DNA of 64,000 bases, taken from the NCBI RefSeq assembly GCF_028736115.1, contig NZ_CP117877.1, forward strand, positions 496,001 through 560,000. Reading direction: 5' to 3'. The notes under the pieces are model-generated. The model searched no databases and had not been told where the DNA came from. It saw only the letters and a program-made list of their open reading frames with translations. Below, in pieces: positions 1 to 8,204 of this stretch; the first letter of the stretch is position 1; every line of letters starts with the position of its first letter. The stretch comes from Mucilaginibacter sp. KACC 22063. GTDB lineage: Bacteria; Bacteroidota; Bacteroidia; Sphingobacteriales; Sphingobacteriaceae. The position numbers were made by a program, and so were the translations under genes.

Positions 1-357
1 TTCCTGGTGATCGATCATGGCGAAATTGATTATGCCAACAAATACCTTCCACTGGTCAAACAGCAGGCTGAATTGGGCATTGTGCCCAAAAGTGACCTGG
101 CGACCTTGCAGGATAGAATTTTACTTAGAAACGGGCAAAAACAACTATACGGAACACAGACGCTCACCATCGGAACAATAATTAAGGTATGGCCAGTGGA
201 TGAGCCGGCCGGTTTAGATGAACGGCGTAAGACAATGGGACTGCAACCAATGGATGAATACCTTCAAGCCGTAAAAAAATCATATCGTTCAGAGGTCTAT
301 TGGGATAAAACACTAACAGTTGAAGAGGCGCAAAGAACAATGATAAGAAAGCCTTAA
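1..357 (+). CDS. DUF6624 domain protein, 5' end cut by window edge
   Basis: The reading frame is open from base 1, so the N-terminus lies outside the window; about 118 codons are visible. The motifs LQDRILLRNGQKQLYGTQ and RRKTMGLQPMDEYL match the C-terminal half of DUF6624 proteins, a family of unknown function. The complete protein at 1000-1599 has the same layout (SDRIAVF..QPQLYGTQ, then RRKAIGL), so the two are paralogues. The GTG at position 7 is not a credible start because the family's conserved helix (xLVIxHA) runs through it. No function can be assigned. Confidence 0.7.
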   Translation, partial: FLVIDHGEIDYANKYLPLVKQQAELGIVPKSDLATLQDRILLRNGQKQLYGTQTLTIGTIIKVWPVDEPAGLDERRKTMGLQPMDEYLQAVKKSYRSEVYWDKTLTVEEAQRTMIRKP

Positions 358-462
358 TTTGGTGACTATAAATCAATTGGATACTACAGACATCCAATGA
401 TTTTGGGTTCGTTTTGTTAACTACAATCAGCTTTTGTAATTATATCATCATAACGCTTTTCT

Positions 463-961
463 ATGACTAAATTGATTACCCTTCTAACGAGTTTTACTTT
501 ATTGATATTCGCTAATACTGGTTGTAAAAACAGTACCCATTCAAAAGATCAACCGGAGCGACTGCATCATAAAACAAAAGTTACCACTAAAGAAAAGTGG
601 CACTGGAAAAATGGGCAAAAGCAAAATGAAAGTGTAGGGTACGCCCAGGTTGTCAAAACGGGTAATACCCTTTATATTTCCGGGATACCGACTGCCGACT
701 TAAGTCTTAAAGGTGTAGCTGGAGTTTATCAATCATTGGAGACGAGCCTTCAGGCCTTCGGAGCAACCCCAAAAGATGTAGTAAAAGAAACGCTGTACAC
801 GACCGACATCGAGACCATGAAAAAATACAACAATGCAAGAAAGGCTTTTTACAAAGGCGACTTTCCGGCGGCGACCTGGTTGCAGGTGAGCCGCTTGTAT
901 TGAGCCTGATTCCAAATTAGAAGTAGAAATAGTCGCACAACTTAAAAATGTTGATGAGTAA
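463..961 (+). pseudogene. RidA-family lipoprotein, frameshifted near its C-terminus
   Basis: The N-terminus is a lipoprotein signal with a lipobox-like LIFANTGC at about residues 14-21. A RidA/YjgF/UK114 domain follows (GNTLYISG, then DIETMKKYNNARKAFY, then PAATWLQVSRLY). RidA proteins are trimeric enamine/imine deaminases; a lipoprotein form would act at the periplasmic face of a membrane. The frame stops at 901-903 immediately after SRLY. Reading one base later gives EPDSKLEVEIVAQLKN to a TAA at 959-961, which is the expected last beta strand of the fold. One extra T at 900/901 explains this. It is either a real disruption or a sequencing error in a short T run. Confidence 0.7.
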
Positions 962-999
962 ATTATTGTGTATGTATCCAGGCACTAAACCATACCATC

Positions 1000-1599
1000 A
1001 TGAATGCTGAGCATATTGCCCATATCATCACGGATCTGAAAGATACGGATTTAAACCTTAGGAATAAGCTCATCAGGAAGGGCAAGCTTTCTGATGGCTA
1101 TGACTCCGCGATGGAAGAATTGCATAATTGCAATGCGAAAATATTGAATGACCTTATAGACCAGATCGGTTACCCGACGGAGGACAAAGTAGGTAAGGAA
1201 GCAAGCGAAGCTGCCTGGCTGGTGATACAACATGCCATTGGACAGCCTGCCTTTATGAGAAAATGCAGGGAACTGCTGCAAAAAGCTGTCGATGAAAACA
1301 AAGCAGCCCCAATAAACTTAGCTTACCTCTCTGATCGGATAGCTGTATTTGAGGAACAGCCTCAACTGTATGGCACTCAATTTGACTGGGATGAAAACGG
1401 TGAATTAACTCCCAATCCCTTTGATGATTTAACCAGGGTGAATCAAAGAAGAAAGGCTATCGGGCTTAATACACTGGAAGACCAGATCGCAATGATCAGA
1501 AAGCGCACTAAGGAAGAAAACCAATTGCCGCCAAAAGACCTGGAAAAGCGAAAACGAGACGTTGAGGAATGGAAAAAAAAGGTGGGTTGGATAAGATAA
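1000..1599 (+). CDS. DUF6624 domain protein
   Basis: This is a complete 199-residue protein without a signal peptide. Seen in the sequence: an N-terminal helical part, the family's EASEAAWLVIQHA helix at about residues 67-79, LSDRIAVFEEQPQLYGTQ at about 109-126, and RRKAIGLNTLEDQ near residue 150. This order is typical of DUF6624, whose function is unknown. The C-terminus is rich in K, E and R. It is paralogous to the truncated gene at the window start, with the broken RidA-like gene between them. ATG at 1000 is the first plausible start. Confidence 0.75.
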   Translation: MNAEHIAHIITDLKDTDLNLRNKLIRKGKLSDGYDSAMEELHNCNAKILNDLIDQIGYPTEDKVGKEASEAAWLVIQHAIGQPAFMRKCRELLQKAVDENKAAPINLAYLSDRIAVFEEQPQLYGTQFDWDENGELTPNPFDDLTRVNQRRKAIGLNTLEDQIAMIRKRTKEENQLPPKDLEKRKRDVEEWKKKVGWIR

Positions 1600-1851
1600 A
1601 AAATCAACACTTGTCGAAAACGTGGTTACCAAAGATAAGTTTCGACAATAGGTACCCCTGATAAAATCAAAAACATCGGCAATCGTCCTCACTGCGCAGT
1701 AAACCGTTTTGATAATGTAACCAGCTCACCTCATAATGCGTCACATGCGTAAAATCAAAAAAATGACGAAATTCTTTCAATTTGCCACCCCGTTATCACT
1801 TGCTTTATTTCTATAATCAGATATTCACAATATATTAATTAATATTATCGA

Positions 1852-3045
1852 ATGAACGCAAGATTGACGATCACTATATGTTTTCTTTTACTGGTTGGGG
1901 TTTTACCAGCAAAAGCCCAAAGCTCCGGGAGTATTAGTAATAAACTGGACATAGATAGCGCTATTACCCAAATGATGAAAAAAAACGATATGGTGGGTAT
2001 AAGTGCTGCCATCATCGTTAACAAAAAGCTGGCGTGGGAAAATGCCTACGGTTTTGCAGACAGGGAAAATAAGCGACCATTCACTACATCGACGGTTATG
2101 AATATCGCATCGGTCAGTAAAACAATTACGGGCGCATGCCTGATGAAAGCCGTAGAACAGGGTAAGTTAAATCTTGACGAGGATATTAACCGGTACCTGC
2201 CTTTTAAATTGGTTAATCCGTATCACCCCAATGATATGGTCACCCTTAGACAATTAGCCACACACACGTCTGGCTTGGCAGACCGTTATCCTTTTTACAC
2301 AGACAGCCTTTATTTTCCCGGTAAAGATTCGCCGGAACCCTTGGGTGATTTTCTAAAAAATTATTTCGTACCCGGTGGCAGATATTATGCTAAAGAAAAT
2401 TTTCTTGACCATAAACCAGGTACTTACCGGGATTACTCCAATATCGGAGCAGCCCTTGCCGGTTATATTGTAGAGCTCAAAACAGGTGAGAAATTAAACG
2501 AATACAGCAGGAAATATATTTTTAAACCTTTGAGCATGCAGCACAGCAGTTGGTTTCTGTCTGAAACTGATTTGGCCAACCATGCAAAACTCTATGATAA
2601 GAAGGGCAGCATAATTGAAAATATCCCTTTATATGGCTGCACGACTTATCCTGATGGAGGCGTACGTACGTCGGTGGACGATCTGGCGAAGTTTTTTATC
2701 TGTTTGCTGAATGACGGAACTTATGGCAACCGGAAGATTTTGAATAAACAGTCGGCGCAGGAAATGCTAAAGTTCCAGTTTGATCAAACTAACAAGCCTG
2801 AAAATGTCGATCCCGGGAAACTTAACTCCGGAATATTTTGGGCAACCAAAATGGGCGGTAAACGAATAGGTCACAACGGATCAGATCCCGGAGTGCGAAC
2901 TTTTATGTTGTCAGATCTGAATAAAGAAGTTGCGGTGATCTTCTTCTCCAATACTTCGCTCAGCGAAACGGAGGAAGATAAATTTTTTGACCTCTACAAT
3001 TTGCTTTATCAATACGGACTTATTTTAAAAGGTATGGCCAAATAA
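1852..3045 (+). CDS. secreted serine hydrolase, beta-lactamase class C fold
   Basis: A 397-residue protein with a Sec signal peptide (residues 1-23, cleavage after AKA). It carries the penicillin-binding/class C beta-lactamase catalytic motifs: SVSK (S87-K90), a tyrosine motif DYSN near residue 195, and HNGSDPG near residue 343 in place of KTG. Such periplasmic enzymes (Pfam Beta-lactamase, PF00144) include esterases, D-aminopeptidases and peptidases; true beta-lactamase activity cannot be inferred. It stands alone, with 250 bases upstream holding no gene, and it is convergent with the TonB receptor gene. Confidence 0.85.
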   Translation: MNARLTITICFLLLVGVLPAKAQSSGSISNKLDIDSAITQMMKKNDMVGISAAIIVNKKLAWENAYGFADRENKRPFTTSTVMNIASVSKTITGACLMKAVEQGKLNLDEDINRYLPFKLVNPYHPNDMVTLRQLATHTSGLADRYPFYTDSLYFPGKDSPEPLGDFLKNYFVPGGRYYAKENFLDHKPGTYRDYSNIGAALAGYIVELKTGEKLNEYSRKYIFKPLSMQHSSWFLSETDLANHAKLYDKKGSIIENIPLYGCTTYPDGGVRTSVDDLAKFFICLLNDGTYGNRKILNKQSAQEMLKFQFDQTNKPENVDPGKLNSGIFWATKMGGKRIGHNGSDPGVRTFMLSDLNKEVAVIFFSNTSLSETEEDKFFDLYNLLYQYGLILKGMAK

Positions 3046-3210
3046 AGCTTTTACTGAATTGTTAATAAACAAAAGATGGTTATGGATAGAAAATGATGAT
3101 GCGTTCATTTAATGACCCATTTAGACAAAAAAGTTCAAGTAGTTAAGCTTTTCGGCACCACTCATTAGAATACGTTTAGCGGCAGCAATGTATGGGCATA
3201 CCGTACTTTC

Positions 3211-5574
3211 TTAATATCTAACCGAAATGCCAAAATTGACTGCTCTTCCTCTCCCTTTTGAATAAAAACCCGGCTGCATGAACCATTGTGCACGCGCAGG
3301 GAAATAGTCTTCGTTGAATAGGTTTTCTACACCCAGGCTAACCTGTGTGCTTTTATTAACGCGTAATGCGGCAATCAGGTTGAATAAATTATATGCTTTT
3401 ACCGCACCTTCATTTCCATTATAGACCCCGGTACTGTTCTTTATAAACCTGTCTCGGTTTCCGATACCGGTATAGTTCAGTGTAAAATCCATCACTTGTA
3501 GCGGTGAATAAGTGACACTCCCGGTAATTTTAGGAGCAGAAATCCTTCTACCGTTGAGATACGCATCTTCAGGGTCATTGTATTTCCCATTACCGTTTAC
3601 GTCGCGTTTACCTTCTGTGTAACTGTAACTTCCTGCAACAGTGAACTCCCGGTTTAACAGGTAGGATGCGGCCAACTCAAAGCCATATATCATCTCCGGA
3701 CTGCGGTTTGTATTAAACAAGGCGGTAGCCGGGTCATAGACTACTTCAATACCCAATTTTGAAGTACTTCTGTAGGCGGAAGCTGAAAAATTAAGTCCTT
3801 TATAGCGACTTTCAAAACCAGCCTCATAATTGTTTACTTTTACTGCGTCAGTGTTGATCTTGTCAATGCTGTTTACCTTAGCATCACGCAAGGCCAGGCC
3901 AATATCCATTACTGAAAATCCCTGTGAGAAGCTTACAAAAGGGCTAAATAATTCATAACGGTTGTATTTCAAGCCTGCGTTAAACAAGCCTGTATTATAT
4001 TTTAGCGCCCCACCGGCTACATCAAAGGATGGCGTAACCGTTGCACCTGTCGCATTCGTAATCCTTAGCGTACGGTAATCGTCTACGTCTATGTTGACAC
4101 GCTCGAAACGGAAACCGGTCTTCAATACCAGATCACGTACAAGTGTTAGATCGGCCTGGGCAAATGGTGCCAGGTTGGTCATGTCCATTGTAGGAACCCA
4201 TACACGCCCATCAACCAAAGGCTGCGATGTCTTGTCCTTTAAAACATCAATTCCGTAAGACAGGTTAGCATTGATCGTATTGTTTTTCACCAGTGGTGTT
4301 TGCAAGAATAACCGGATACCCTTTTTATCGTTGTGCGCCAAAGACTGGCCATCTCCACCATCGAATCGTCCGAGTGAAACATAGAACACGTCTTCACGCT
4401 TTTCGTAGTAAGCGTCGGCGGTTAAACTGGTTTTCAGGAACAGGTTGTCCACTTTGTAAGAGAAATGCACGTTGTGGTTGTATTTCGCTCCGGTTGGGAT
4501 ACCAAGCGGTTTTCCCAGTACGCCTGTAGCCTTTTGGCCGGTTGCAAGGTTTCCGTTTACCAGGGTAAAGTTGCTGTTTTGCAAACTGCTATAATAATTG
4601 TAAACCAACTGCAGCCGCTGATTTTTGGTCGGTTCAAAACCTATTTTTGCAAAAGCGTTGTAGGTGTCTGTTTCACCAAGGCTGTAGTTAGGGCCAACCA
4701 CATCTCCTTTTGCATCTTTGTATTCGCCGGTTTGTTCAGCCACACCGCTAACTACGTAATCAAACTTATTGACCTTTCCGTAAAACATCTGGCTGATACG
4801 GCCACCTACCGAATTCCGCAGTTTGACCAAAGATCCATTCAGAAAAATATCGGTTTTACCCGCGAATGCTTTAGCCGTATCCGGCACAAGTGTCACATAA
4901 TTTACTAATCCACCCGCTGCACCATTCCCGTAAATGGCTGTAGCACCCTTAACAACCTCAATTTGTTGAAGAACCGAGGGGTCGATGGAGCGGAGATCAA
5001 CCTCCGCATTTCTAAGCGGTGATGACTGGCTTACGCCGTCTATCATCACCAGCATAGGCCTTCCGCGAAGGTTTTGTCCAACGTTGCTACCTGACTGGGC
5101 ACTTGGGGCAAATCCTGGTACCTGGTTAGCTAAAATGCTGGTCAGGTCCGGATTTACGGCTATCTCGGTTTCCAGTTTCTTTTTAGAAACTATACTCACT
5201 GATGAAACAATGTTCTTAGGACTTTCAGGTTTTCTGGTTGCAGAAATGACCACCTCACCCAAAGCCAGCTCAGATTTTTTAAGTATGAGTGTGATAACCG
5301 TATCTTTCATTAGCGGTGTTAGCGTTATTGATAAAGTTTCATAACCTGTAGCAGATGCTTTGATCTGTAGCGGCTGGCCGACGGGTAAAAAAACTTCGAA
5401 CCTCCCTTTTGCATCTCCAGAAGTTTTTAGCTGATTAATTTGAACTGTCGCGTATGGAACTGCCGATAAAGAGTCTTTTGTAATCCCTTTTATTTTAACG
5501 TTTTGACTATAAGTAATATTGGATAGCATCAGAACGCTGATTGCTGTAAGCAGTGAAAGTAGTTTTGGCCTCAT
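3211..5574 (-). CDS. TonB-dependent outer-membrane receptor
   Basis: A 787-residue protein. Residues 1-23 are a signal peptide. About 26-100 form a carboxypeptidase-regulatory-like beta-sandwich (the Bacteroidota N-terminal extension). EVVISATRKPE at about 106 begins the plug domain, which includes LRGRPMLVMIDG and VEVVKGATAIYGNGAAGG-like segments. The rest is a beta barrel ending in an aromatic residue (ISVRY). It imports a ligand, probably a siderophore or other metal chelate, across the outer membrane with TonB-ExbB-ExbD energy; the overall size and the plug resemble FhuE/FecA-type receptors rather than SusC. No SusD partner is adjacent. The ligand cannot be deduced. Confidence 0.85.
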   Translation of the reverse strand: MRPKLLSLLTAISVLMLSNITYSQNVKIKGITKDSLSAVPYATVQINQLKTSGDAKGRFEVFLPVGQPLQIKASATGYETLSITLTPLMKDTVITLILKKSELALGEVVISATRKPESPKNIVSSVSIVSKKKLETEIAVNPDLTSILANQVPGFAPSAQSGSNVGQNLRGRPMLVMIDGVSQSSPLRNAEVDLRSIDPSVLQQIEVVKGATAIYGNGAAGGLVNYVTLVPDTAKAFAGKTDIFLNGSLVKLRNSVGGRISQMFYGKVNKFDYVVSGVAEQTGEYKDAKGDVVGPNYSLGETDTYNAFAKIGFEPTKNQRLQLVYNYYSSLQNSNFTLVNGNLATGQKATGVLGKPLGIPTGAKYNHNVHFSYKVDNLFLKTSLTADAYYEKREDVFYVSLGRFDGGDGQSLAHNDKKGIRLFLQTPLVKNNTINANLSYGIDVLKDKTSQPLVDGRVWVPTMDMTNLAPFAQADLTLVRDLVLKTGFRFERVNIDVDDYRTLRITNATGATVTPSFDVAGGALKYNTGLFNAGLKYNRYELFSPFVSFSQGFSVMDIGLALRDAKVNSIDKINTDAVKVNNYEAGFESRYKGLNFSASAYRSTSKLGIEVVYDPATALFNTNRSPEMIYGFELAASYLLNREFTVAGSYSYTEGKRDVNGNGKYNDPEDAYLNGRRISAPKITGSVTYSPLQVMDFTLNYTGIGNRDRFIKNSTGVYNGNEGAVKAYNLFNLIAALRVNKSTQVSLGVENLFNEDYFPARAQWFMQPGFYSKGRGRAVNFGISVRY

Positions 5575-5928
5575 AATTGAAATTTGCTACAATTATAAGT
5601 TTATTTAAACTAATTCTAAATAATATATTTCAACAATTGCCATTTTTAATCGCGAATTTCTTTACAGTAGCATATCGTGATTTTTTAAGTTGTCTACAAT
5701 GTCACTTGGCTATTCCCCCGTCAAATCCATTATAAAGTTGCTGTAAATTAATAAGCTAAATGGCCGTTGTTAATCATTAGCGCCAGTCAGGTCAGCGGCA
5801 TGCCATTTTTTATACTTTGATAACCAGTAATTTATGATTATGACTTTAAAAATAGTTGGTGCCCCCTGTCGTGCCTCTTGAAATAAAATTTACTCGTCCG
5901 GCAACCTTTGTACTGTCATCAAGAGGCT
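5575..5928. other. intergenic region upstream of the TonB receptor
   Basis: This 354-base AT-rich stretch has no credible coding frame. It must hold the promoter of the receptor gene (minus strand) and of the broken gene to the right. A plus-strand AACCTTTG (5903-5910) with TTG about 22 bases upstream resembles a Bacteroidota promoter. No Fur-box-like palindrome was recognised. Confidence 0.5.
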
Positions 5929-6202
5929 ATTAAACCAGACGAACTGATCGGATTGTTTACAGTGGTTTCGGTCGCCGGTGCGAATGAGATACTGGCGATG
6001 GAACGCCTGCTCCCTGAAACGCTCAGCAAGTCAGAAGCCTACCGGCGATACGGGTCGCACCTGTGTAGACCGCTGGATCGTCGAAGGGCTCATAACCCCT
6101 CATGGAAAGACAATCAGCCGCACTCAATCGGAGGCCATCAGTGGTGCCAGGAACCGGCTGACCTACCTGCCCGTGGCAGAAAAGGTAACGGACGTTATTT
6201 GA
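5929..6202 (+). pseudogene. small ICE-associated putative DNA-binding protein, frameshifted
   Basis: Frame one reads KPDELIGLFTVVSVAGANE then AMERLLPETLSKSEAYRRYG up to 6054. The next frame continues RTCVDRWIVEGLITPHGK and ends ARNRLTYLPVAEK at the stop 6200-6202. The two join perfectly if the T at 6055 is removed. The pattern SKSEAYRRYGR..VDRWI..G resembles small helix-turn-helix proteins near Bacteroidota mobile elements (family resemblance from memory). The apparent native start position is ATT (5929), so the start codon may also be lost. The gene sits at the left margin of the GC-rich ICE core. Confidence 0.55.
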
Positions 6203-6346
6203 CATTTGGGGACGAAACATTATCCGCCTGAAAAGCGGAAATCGGGCGAAGGTGAGCGTAAAGTCGCAACATGCTAAAAGCGCCCGGGCAGGCTGAAAGG
6301 CCCGTATTGTAGAATATGACGTAAGTATGTCCTGAATTTGTCTTGA

Positions 6347-6370
6347 GGGGGCCCTGGTGGCCCCCTTTTT
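6347..6370 (+). terminator. strong intrinsic terminator
   Basis: A perfect 7-bp GC stem (GGGGGCC 6347-6353, loop CTGGT, GGCCCCC 6359-6365) is followed directly by TTTTT. It would end transcription coming from the broken gene at 5929. The 145 bases between that gene and the stem hold no recognisable frame. Confidence 0.8.
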
Positions 6371-6405
6371 ATTTCACCACTTATTGAAAATTCCCTTACC
6401 ACAAT

Positions 6406-6503
6406 ACACTGCGGACGATTGTCCGTGAGGCCGCCGAACTCGGGTCTACGCACTGACACGCAACGGCAAACTGTCGACTTACCTGAAGAAAGGAAATAGC
6501 TAG
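6406..6503 (+). pseudogene. remnant of an HTH/excisionase-like gene
   Basis: One frame reads TLRTIVREAAELG (6406-6444) and another continues VYALTRNGKLSTYLKKGNS to a TAG at 6501-6503. Together they resemble the MerR/excisionase helix-turn-helix (EAAxxLG...VYxLxRxGKLxxYxxG), with the turn region deleted between the two halves. Only about 32 codons remain and no start is visible. The match is by pattern only, so confidence is modest. Confidence 0.4.
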
Positions 6504-6665
6504 CCGGAGATATGGCCGGCAAACCGTCGAGTAATTGCTGGCCAAAGTTGAACTGAGCATTCGAAGTAATCGCCAATCAAAGTCTTGACTAGCGTATAGA
6601 CGGTATAGAATAGAGGCTATCGTCAGAAGCCTGGAAATCTGGCGCCAACTTTAATATAAATTCAG

Positions 6666-7625
6666 ATGGAATCGACAATCAACCCTGCGGTCATCCGCGA
6701 ACAGGTATCAATCACCGCGTTACTTGCCAAGCTTGGCCACCAGCCCGTCCACAAATCCGGAACGGAATCCGTATATCGTAGCGTCCTTCGCCAGGACGGA
6801 AAAAAACTTTCCCTGTGTGTAAACGACACCCTCGGCGTTTGGTATGACAAAGGAACCGGTAAAGGCGGCAATGTGATTGATCTCGGTATGGCCTTCTGGC
6901 CCGGCCTGGCTACCCGGGAGGTCTGCGGCAAGCTATGCGAAGTCATGCATCAGGCCGTACCCGCTACAGTTCCTGCCGTCGAACAGGTCGGCAAAAGACG
7001 CCGGATAAGCTTGAAACTGCCTTATTTCCGGATCGACACAATCTGCCCGCTTGGACAAACTCCCGCAATCCGGCAATTCCTGGAGAGGCGCGGCATCTGG
7101 GAAGAGGCACAGGGAATCCTGCAGGAGGTTCACTACCGCAGGGTCGATAAGAAAGAGGAACCCATCATCTATTGTGCCGCGGGCCATTGCAATGAGTCTG
7201 GCGGCTGGCAAGTGCGTAACAAGTATTTTAAGGGTTGCCTCGGAAACAAAGGGCTGACCCTGCTGCACGGAGACAACCGTCGATTGTGTGTTTTTAAGGG
7301 AATTTTCGACTACCTAAGCTGGAAGCACGACCATCCTGAAAGTGCCGACAGCGCATTGATGGTTAACCGGTATACCCTGCTGCCCGCTGCCATCAAGGTG
7401 GCCATGCGGTACCCTGCATTGACCGTTTATTTTGACCACAGTCCGGAAGGGCATCAGTCATTGCGCCAGTTCATCACGGAACTGCCTTATGCCACCGATG
7501 GCACACCGGCTTTCAGCGGTCACCATGACTATAATGAAAAGCGGCGTACCGAAGTACGAGCCGAAAGTGAATCCCAAAAACCCAAAGACCTTTTCAAAAA
7601 TATCGAGGTTCCTTTTGAGCGTTAA
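6666..7625 (+). CDS. DNA primase-like protein with degenerate Toprim domain
   Basis: A 319-residue protein typical of the mobilisation region of Bacteroidota ICEs. Residues 1-75 resemble the primase zinc-finger-like module (GVWYDKGTGKGGNVIDL, 57-73) but lack a CHC2 cysteine set. Residues about 205-290 match a Toprim_2 domain (RLCVFKGIFDYLSW, then LTVYFDHSPEGHQS). The catalytic Glu expected in VFEG is Lys211, and the DxD expected in FDND is DHS, so metal-dependent catalysis is doubtful. It probably acts in single-strand processing during transfer. A weak stem-loop with a T-rich tail follows the gene. Confidence 0.75.
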   Translation: MESTINPAVIREQVSITALLAKLGHQPVHKSGTESVYRSVLRQDGKKLSLCVNDTLGVWYDKGTGKGGNVIDLGMAFWPGLATREVCGKLCEVMHQAVPATVPAVEQVGKRRRISLKLPYFRIDTICPLGQTPAIRQFLERRGIWEEAQGILQEVHYRRVDKKEEPIIYCAAGHCNESGGWQVRNKYFKGCLGNKGLTLLHGDNRRLCVFKGIFDYLSWKHDHPESADSALMVNRYTLLPAAIKVAMRYPALTVYFDHSPEGHQSLRQFITELPYATDGTPAFSGHHDYNEKRRTEVRAESESQKPKDLFKNIEVPFER

Positions 7626-7658
7626 TGACCCTTTTTATGCAAAAGGCGCCATTTTAAT

Positions 7659-7684
7659 AAGGCATGGGCCTTCTTGTTTTTTAC
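7659..7684 (+). terminator. weak terminator after the primase-like gene
   Basis: AAGGC (7659-7663), loop ATGG, GCCTT (7668-7672), then CTTGTTTTTT. The short stem and good T tract suggest a weak intrinsic terminator just before the oriT candidate. Confidence 0.4.
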
Positions 7685-7687
7685 CCT

Positions 7688-7767
7688 GCAAGATGTCTTT
7701 TTGTCCGACGGAAACCCCGCTGGTTTTTCCGGTCTCCCAAAAAGAATCTTGCCCGGCTGATGCCGGG
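7688..7767. other. candidate oriT: cruciform upstream of mobA
   Basis: A long inverted repeat is visible: GCAAGATGTCTTTTT (7688-7702) and AAAAAGAATCTTGC (7739-7752), complementary apart from one extra base. The interior can fold again (CGGAAACC against GGTTTTTCCG with small bulges). A second perfect hairpin abuts it, CCCGGC TGAT GCCGGG (7752-7767). It lies 33 bases before the mobA start, the usual place for a relaxosome binding and nicking region. No nic site is identifiable by homology, so the function is inferred from structure and position. Confidence 0.45.
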
Positions 7768-7799
7768 GGAAGAAATTTCGCAACTCAATTTCTTTATTG

Positions 7800-8204
7800 A
7801 TGACCAGGAACAAGGGCGGCAGGCCGCCAGTAGTGGAAGGCAAACGATCCTTTAAAATCGATGTGCGCTTTACCGAGGCTGAGTACCGCCAGGTAGAGCA
7901 GTTGGAAAAACAACTGGGCTTGAAGAAAACCGAATTGGTGAGGCGGAAATTGCTGCATGAGGGTAAGGGATTAGCGGTAAACGCCGGGGAACTGATGAAC
8001 CTCCTGGATGCCATCAGCCTGGAATTGTCCCGGAGCGGGAATAATATTAACCAGCTTGCGCGCTATGCTAACCGTCTCCAAAAACGGGGGCTTTTGTCGC
8101 CCCCGGTTATTGACGAATACACCCGGCTGCTGCGCCGGCATGAAAATGAGCAAATGGAACTGGCTTTGCTGTTCCGCAAAATGATCAGGTGCCTGAGCCC
8201 ATGA
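7800..8204 (+). CDS. MobA-like plasmid mobilisation/relaxosome accessory protein
   Basis: A 134-residue basic protein. Residues about 22-55 form a ribbon-helix-helix segment (KIDVRFTEAEYRQVEQLEKQ then KKTELVRRKLL). About 72-95 carry the MobC-type signature SRSGNNINQLARYANR. This family binds oriT and positions the relaxase. An upstream in-frame TTG (7797) exists, but ATG at 7800 is preferred. The gene follows the cruciform oriT candidate and precedes the relaxase gene, although an unusual 450-base gap separates the two. Confidence 0.85.
   Translation: MTRNKGGRPPVVEGKRSFKIDVRFTEAEYRQVEQLEKQLGLKKTELVRRKLLHEGKGLAVNAGELMNLLDAISLELSRSGNNINQLARYANRLQKRGLLSPPVIDEYTRLLRRHENEQMELALLFRKMIRCLSP

Noticed and set aside
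1852..3045. Annotating the serine hydrolase as a class C beta-lactamase resistance gene
   Set aside because: The SxxK and YxN motifs occur in many esterases and peptidases, and KTG is replaced by HNG.
4293..5344. Plus-strand frames inside the TonB receptor gene
   Set aside because: They overlap the receptor's plug and barrel and have cysteine/arginine-rich compositions typical of antisense shadows.
1..6665. A left attachment site (copy of the tRNA-Asp 3' end)
   Set aside because: I scanned the gaps for GCGGAATGG and ACTCGAACC and saw no copy, so no att site is reported on the left.
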